DNA of 47,505 nt from Nostoc sp. TH1S01. GTDB taxonomy: Bacteria > Cyanobacteriota > Cyanobacteriia > Cyanobacteriales > Nostocaceae. This document shows, piece after piece, positions 44,071 through 47,505 of this stretch. The notes under the pieces are model-generated. The model ran no database searches and was not told where the DNA came from. It saw only the letters and a list, made by a program, of their open reading frames with translations. The number at the start of each line of letters is the position of its first letter. Position 1 is the first letter of the stretch. The translations under genes and the position numbers were made by a program. The DNA lies in the NCBI GenBank assembly GCA_018993265.1, contig JAGKSW010000068.1, positions 1-47,505 of the forward strand, given 5' to 3'.

Positions 44071-45459
44071 ATGACCAAAACAGCAGTTAATCCATATCTT
44101 GATGGCAACTTTGCACCAGTTAGGGAAGAAATTACTGCGGAGAACCTGCAAGTAATTGGTAAACTACCACCGGAACTATCAGGGATGTTTTTGCGGAATG
44201 GCCCTAATCCTCAGTACTCACCCATTGGTCAATATCACTGGTTTGATGGAGATGGGATGCTGCACGGTGTCAGAATTAGCGAAGGTAAAGCTGTTTATCG
44301 CAACCGTTATGTGCAGACGCAAAAATGGCAAGCAGAACATGAAGCGGGTAAAGCGATATTAACTGGGTTGCTCGAACCACCACAGACAGATTATCCTCAT
44401 ATATCAGGGAATACTGCCAATACTGCCTTAGTTTGGCATGGTGGCCAGTTGTTAGCCGTCTGGGAAGCTGGTGCGCCTCATGCAATTCAAGTGCCTGAGT
44501 TAAAGACAATTGGCGAACACACTTATAATGGCAAACTTATTTCTCCTTTTACGGCACACCCAAAAGTAGATCCAATTACGGGTGAAATGGTGTTTTTTGG
44601 CTATTCGTTTACGCCCCCATATTTGCAATATGGCATAGTTTCCGCCGCTGGAGAGTTGTTATCAACTGTACCCATTGAAATTCCCGAACCTGTAATGATG
44701 CATGATTTTGCCATTACAGAAAACTATACAATTTTCATGGATTTACCCTTGAGCTTCAATCCAGCACGGATACAGCAGGGAAAACCAATGATCATGTTTG
44801 AGTGCGATCGCCCAAGTCGCTTTGGCATTCTCCCACGTCACGGCGATAACAGCAATATTCGCTGGTTTGAGAGTCCATCTTGCTACGTGTTTCATACCCT
44901 CAACGCCTATGAACAAGGTGATGAAGTAGTACTAATAGCCTGTCGGATGAGTTCTACTTCTGTGTTGGGTTTTAATGGCGTTGATGATCCCGATGCTAAT
45001 ATTCCCCGACTACATCAATGGCGGTTTAACCTGAAGACTGGGGCTGTATCTGAGTCCAGGTTAGATGACATTGCTGGAGAATTTCCCCGCATCAACGAAA
45101 ACTTGTTGGGACGACAAACTCGCTATGGCTACGTTAATAAAAGCGCACCTACTCCTGTGCCTTTGTTTGAAGGTGTAATAAAATACGACTTTCATCATGG
45201 TACCGCCCAAATCAATGTATTTGGGCAAGGGCGTTATGGCGGTGAGTCTGTATTTGTAGCGCGTCCCAATGGAACAACTGAAGATGATGGTTGGTTAATG
45301 ACTTTTGTCCACGATGAGACAGCCAATACTTCTGAATTGTTGGTGATGAATGCTCAAGATATTACTGGTGAGCCTGTAGCACGAGTGTTAATTCCCCAAC
45401 GTGTACCTTATGGGTTTCATGCTGCTTGGGTGACTGAGAAACAGTTGCAAGGGTTTTAG
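44071..45459 (+). CDS. Carotenoid cleavage oxygenase
   Basis: 462 residues, seven-bladed propeller family. It opens with NPYLDGNFAPVREE and LPPELSGMFLRNGPNP, then WFDGDGMLHGV. Four histidine ligands of the catalytic iron can be placed: H163 (FTAHPKVD), H211 (MMHDFA), H275 (VFHTLNA) and H450 (GFHAAW). These enzymes cleave carotenoid or apocarotenoid double bonds with O2 to give apocarotenals; the sequence style is that of the Nostoc CCD/NSC enzymes, soluble and without a signal peptide. Exact bond specificity is not readable. Confidence 0.94.
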   Translation: MTKTAVNPYLDGNFAPVREEITAENLQVIGKLPPELSGMFLRNGPNPQYSPIGQYHWFDGDGMLHGVRISEGKAVYRNRYVQTQKWQAEHEAGKAILTGLLEPPQTDYPHISGNTANTALVWHGGQLLAVWEAGAPHAIQVPELKTIGEHTYNGKLISPFTAHPKVDPITGEMVFFGYSFTPPYLQYGIVSAAGELLSTVPIEIPEPVMMHDFAITENYTIFMDLPLSFNPARIQQGKPMIMFECDRPSRFGILPRHGDNSNIRWFESPSCYVFHTLNAYEQGDEVVLIACRMSSTSVLGFNGVDDPDANIPRLHQWRFNLKTGAVSESRLDDIAGEFPRINENLLGRQTRYGYVNKSAPTPVPLFEGVIKYDFHHGTAQINVFGQGRYGGESVFVARPNGTTEDDGWLMTFVHDETANTSELLVMNAQDITGEPVARVLIPQRVPYGFHAAWVTEKQLQGF

Positions 45460-45470
45460 CTAACTGGGTG

Positions 45471-45504
45471 AGATCCCTGACTTCTTTGAAGAAGTCAGGG
45501 ATCT
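45471..45504 (+). terminator. 16-bp perfect hairpin after the carotenoid oxygenase gene
   Basis: AGATCCCTGACTTCTT (45471-45486) pairs fully with 45489-45504, 12 bp after the stop. It is of the same family as the hairpin at 668-700. No T tail, so termination is inferred. Confidence 0.6.
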
Positions 45505-45581
45505 ACTATCCGTACTTATTAAATTAAAGTGATATTGTCTACAGATAAAAATATAGTATGTAGTGAGCTTACCTTTGATGT

Positions 45582-45935
45582 ATGAATAATTGTTCTTTAA
45601 CAATCAAAGAACTAACGGAAGCAGTTGGAGGTGGCATTACACCGCGGATGGTGAGACATTACCATAAATTAGGTTTGTTGCCGCAACCAGTACGATCGCC
45701 TAGTAACTATCGTCTCTACACAGAACAAGATGTCATCCGGTTGCAAAGAATTGTGGCGCTGAAGCAACAAGGGTTCCAACTCAACCACATCCGTAATATT
45801 TTGGAGATGGAACCAGAAACCGAAACCCTGACAGGGCAATTACAACAACAGTATTGGGCGATTATGCAACAAATTGCTCAATTGCGACAAACCGCCGCAG
45901 CCTTAGAAGGATTATTAGGGACTTCCAGAGAATAA
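45582..45935 (+). CDS. MerR-family regulator, 3' end supplied by an IS
   Basis: 117 residues. Winged helix: LTIKELTEAVGGGITPRMVRHY, then LLPQPVRSPSNYRLYTEQDV, followed by a dimerisation coiled coil (about 85-112). MerR proteins twist promoters with long spacers in response to a ligand bound at the C terminus. The last five residues (GTSRE) and the stop lie inside the terminal repeat of the IS that begins at 45917, so the native C terminus has probably been lost. The ligand is unknown; no cysteine metal site remains beyond C4. Confidence 0.88.
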   Translation: MNNCSLTIKELTEAVGGGITPRMVRHYHKLGLLPQPVRSPSNYRLYTEQDVIRLQRIVALKQQGFQLNHIRNILEMEPETETLTGQLQQQYWAIMQQIAQLRQTAAALEGLLGTSRE

Positions 45936-45952
45936 AATATACAAGCAATAAA

Positions 45953-45965
45953 AATGATAATCATT
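45953..45965. promoter_or_regulatory. Fur-box-like palindrome in left IS end
   Basis: AATGATAATCATT equals the 13-bp core of the Fur consensus; with flanks it matches 15 of 19 positions. It lies 18 bp beyond the merR stop. Confidence 0.4.
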
Positions 45966-45970
45966 CTGAA

Positions 45971-46011
45971 GGGGGAGAGAGCAGTTGCCGTCGGCAACTG
46001 CTCTCTCCCCC
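45971..46011 (+). repeat. Subterminal hairpin, left IS end
   Basis: Stem GGGGGAGAGAGCAGTTGCC (45971-45989) with its perfect complement at 45993-46011. Could shield the transposase from outside transcription or stop merR transcripts. Confidence 0.8.
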
Positions 46012-46110
46012 CAAAATATATGCAAGATAAATATCTGCACTCAAGAATACGCATAGCGCAGTGAGCAGAATGGCTATTGCTGTGAAAAACCGTTATTTAA
46101 CTTTTGACAA

Positions 46111-47340
46111 TTACGTTGCTCCGTAACAAATATCAACAAACCACTTGCCTAAGTTTGGTAAATTCTCTTGACCAAAATTAGTCAACCGTGAAATTTTATT
46201 TTCAATTTCTTGCATGGCTTCTTTAGTTAAACGCACTCCAGTAGCATAAGTTTGAGTAACTAACTTAACAACTGGATGTTTGCCATTCCAAGCCATAGTT
46301 TTAGCAAAATTTAATGCGGTTTCTACTTCATCTAAGATGCTGCCATTCCAATGATTTTCTAATATAGCCCAAGTTCTTTCAATTGGGTTATATTTGCTGT
46401 GATACGGAGGATAATATGCTAAACGTATATTTAGTTGATGTGTTTGAGAAAATTCAACTATACGTTTCATAAACTGAGTACGCCGAGAGTTATTCTGTCC
46501 TCCATTGTCTTGATTAATAAGTAAAGTTTTAATTTCCGGAAATCGCCAACTTTGGAACTTCCAAAAATCCTCTAAAATATCAACTATAAAATCGCTAGTA
46601 ACTTTTGATTCAGTAAAATACAAGAATAGTTCATCTAACTCTGGAAGAAATATACCGTAAGGAGTCACAGTTGTTTTTGGATGAAAATCATGGTCATCAA
46701 TTGCCGTCGGCACTCGATTTCTACCACCACGGTCAAATGAGCCAATCTTAACACGAGCCTTTGCATCCAAACTTAAGCGTAAAATGCTTGAATCCTCTGA
46801 AGCTTCTTGATGAACTCTAGCTAATTGGTCGAAGATTGCGTCAGTTTCAGGAATTTTTTTTGAGGTTGAATTTTGGCAACTCGTTTAAGGCGATATCCCA
46901 AATCATTTAACTTTACACGAATTGTTTCTTCAGTCGGTAATTCTTCCTCACTATAACCAAACTTATATATTAATTGATTTCTCACTTGGGCAGCCGACAG
47001 GCGTGTGTAAAGTCTCTGGCTTTTAAAAGTTGGGTCTATTTGGCGAAAGAGAATCAACCAATTTTTTGATATCCTCTAAAAGGTTCGGCAAAATTTCTTC
47101 TGCTTTTTTGCGTCCTCTACCTCGATAATTATCAAAACAAGTAATCCCAGTATTTAATTCTTTAATTCCTTTACCAATAGTTACGCGATTCCATCCTAAC
47201 TCTCGCTCTGCCGCATACTGACCTCCATATCCTAACGCCACAACTGTTTGTGCGATGAATCTGCGTTTGGCTGCCCCTTTTAATTGCTGTGCAGTTTCCT
47301 TCAACAAGTGTTTTAGTGAATCCGTTAATTCCATTGACAC
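46111..47340 (-). pseudogene. Frameshifted ISAzo13-like transposase
   Basis: About 410 codons in three pieces: 47340-47023 (helix-turn-helix start with AERELGWNRVTIGKGI), about 47057-46821 (LSAAQVRNQLIYKFGYSEEE) and up to 46111 (catalytic part). DDE residues: D in LSLDAKARVKIG, D in LINQDNGGQNN and E in KYNPIERTWAILE. The first frame change is +1 near 47040-47050; the second is -1 at a run of eight A (minus strand) at 46854-46861. The first and third pieces are in the same frame. Probably inactive unless recoding restores it. Confidence 0.85.
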
Positions 47341-47387
47341 CTATGCACATCCAAAAATCGAATCATCTTTGAATTTACTACAAAAAC

Positions 47388-47424
47388 GGAAGGGAGGGGT
47401 TGCCAACTGCAACCCCTCCCTTCC
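47388..47424 (-). repeat. Subterminal hairpin, right IS end
   Basis: Stem GGAAGGGAGGGGTTGC (47388-47403) with its perfect complement at 47409-47424, loop CAACT. It lies between the IS end and the transposase start, in the leader of any inward transcript. Confidence 0.8.
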
Positions 47425-47432
47425 TCCACCAG

Positions 47433-47445
47433 AATGATTATCATT
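47433..47445. promoter_or_regulatory. Fur-box-like palindrome upstream of the transposase
   Basis: AATGATTATCATT, with flanks matching about 15 of 19 Fur-box positions (counting the central A/T as free, 16). It lies about 93 bp upstream of the transposase start. Confidence 0.45.
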
Positions 47446-47505
47446 ATTATAGATTGTATATTTTATTCTCTGGAAGTCCCTTTATAAATCAAAAAAGCCC
47501 CTTTC

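Larger units (their letters stand above)
45917..47481 (-). mobile_element. ISAzo13/IS630-like insertion sequence, 1565 bp
   Basis: Terminal inverted repeats of 52 bp, 49 of them matching (45917-45968 against 47430-47481), starting AGGGACTTCCAGAGAATAAA. Just inside each end is a perfect GC-rich hairpin: 45971-46011 (19-bp stem, GTC loop) and 47388-47424 (16-bp stem, CAACT loop). Each terminal repeat carries a 13-bp palindrome, AATGATAATCATT. The internal transposase gene is frameshifted. I cannot see a clear target duplication (TTA on the left, TTT on the right). Confidence 0.85.

Noticed and set aside
43789-44090. Two overlapping short frames before the carotenoid oxygenase
   Set aside because: Both cross the 37-bp dispersed repeat and have no domain; they are repeat artefacts.
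1-47505. CRISPR arrays, tRNA or rRNA genes
   Set aside because: Tandem repeats here are 7-mers without unique spacers, and I see no cloverleaf or rRNA-like sequence.

Overview
The window reads as chromosomal DNA of a filamentous, heterocyst-forming cyanobacterium (Nostocales; Nostoc/Anabaena-like). The reasons are the very frequent GCGATCGC (HIP1) octamer, AT-rich spacers full of heptanucleotide repeats and GAATTC-containing palindromes, a fraC-fraD-fraE filament-integrity operon, hormogonium-polysaccharide-type glycosyltransferases, very large CBS/PAS/GAF hybrid kinases, and two kinds of insertion sequence. I see no rRNA, tRNA or CRISPR array.

Layout. 0.1-2.0 kb: pentapeptide-repeat protein and a membrane-anchored FAD/2Fe-2S oxidoreductase. 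2.2-4.7 kb: fraC-fraD-fraE (minus strand), septal-junction genes. 5.0-7.0 kb: tightly coupled trio of a duplicated CobA-like P-loop protein, an unannotated 35-residue membrane peptide and a GST-like protein. 7.0-8.3 kb: repeat-rich spacer. 8.3-12.4 kb: CBS/multi-PAS hybrid kinase. 12.6-17.6 kb: rnz, an intact IS with 15-bp inverted repeats and 5-bp target duplication, a hypothetical gene, cobU and another hypothetical gene. 17.7-20.4 kb: two glycosyltransferases and an acetyltransferase (HpsE/HpsU-like). 20.4-25.8 kb: a CBS-GAF-PAS-GAF hybrid kinase, in which both GAF domains carry the paired cysteines of DXCF cyanobacteriochromes, and a divergent second kinase with a degenerate ATPase. 26-31.6 kb: a DUF2993 protein, a secreted nuclease, an MMADHC(CblD)-like protein, hypothetical proteins and a cNMP-binding protein, separated by repeat-rich spacers. 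31.6-41 kb: a chemotaxis operon cheA-cheW-mcp-cheB-cheR (minus strand) and a divergent CheY/CheC/hybrid-kinase group (plus strand). 41.2-47.5 kb: DOMON-like protein plus sugar-kinase-like protein, a 59-residue protein, a carotenoid oxygenase, and a MerR regulator whose 3' end lies inside an ISAzo13/IS630-like element with a frameshifted transposase.

How it fits together. The signalling genes (two quad-CBS kinases, a possible light receptor, a complete soluble chemotaxis system) and the polysaccharide genes suit a gliding, light-responsive filament; fraCDE serves cell-cell communication. Three separate genes (CobA-like, CobU, MMADHC-like) touch cobalamin. The items most worth following up are the double DXCF receptor kinase, the intergenic heptamer repeat that has become an in-frame insert in the CheA-like kinase, the 35-residue peptide coupled to both neighbours, and the IS whose terminal repeats carry Fur-box-like palindromes and supply the last codons of merR. 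Functions are read from motifs; no database search was run.
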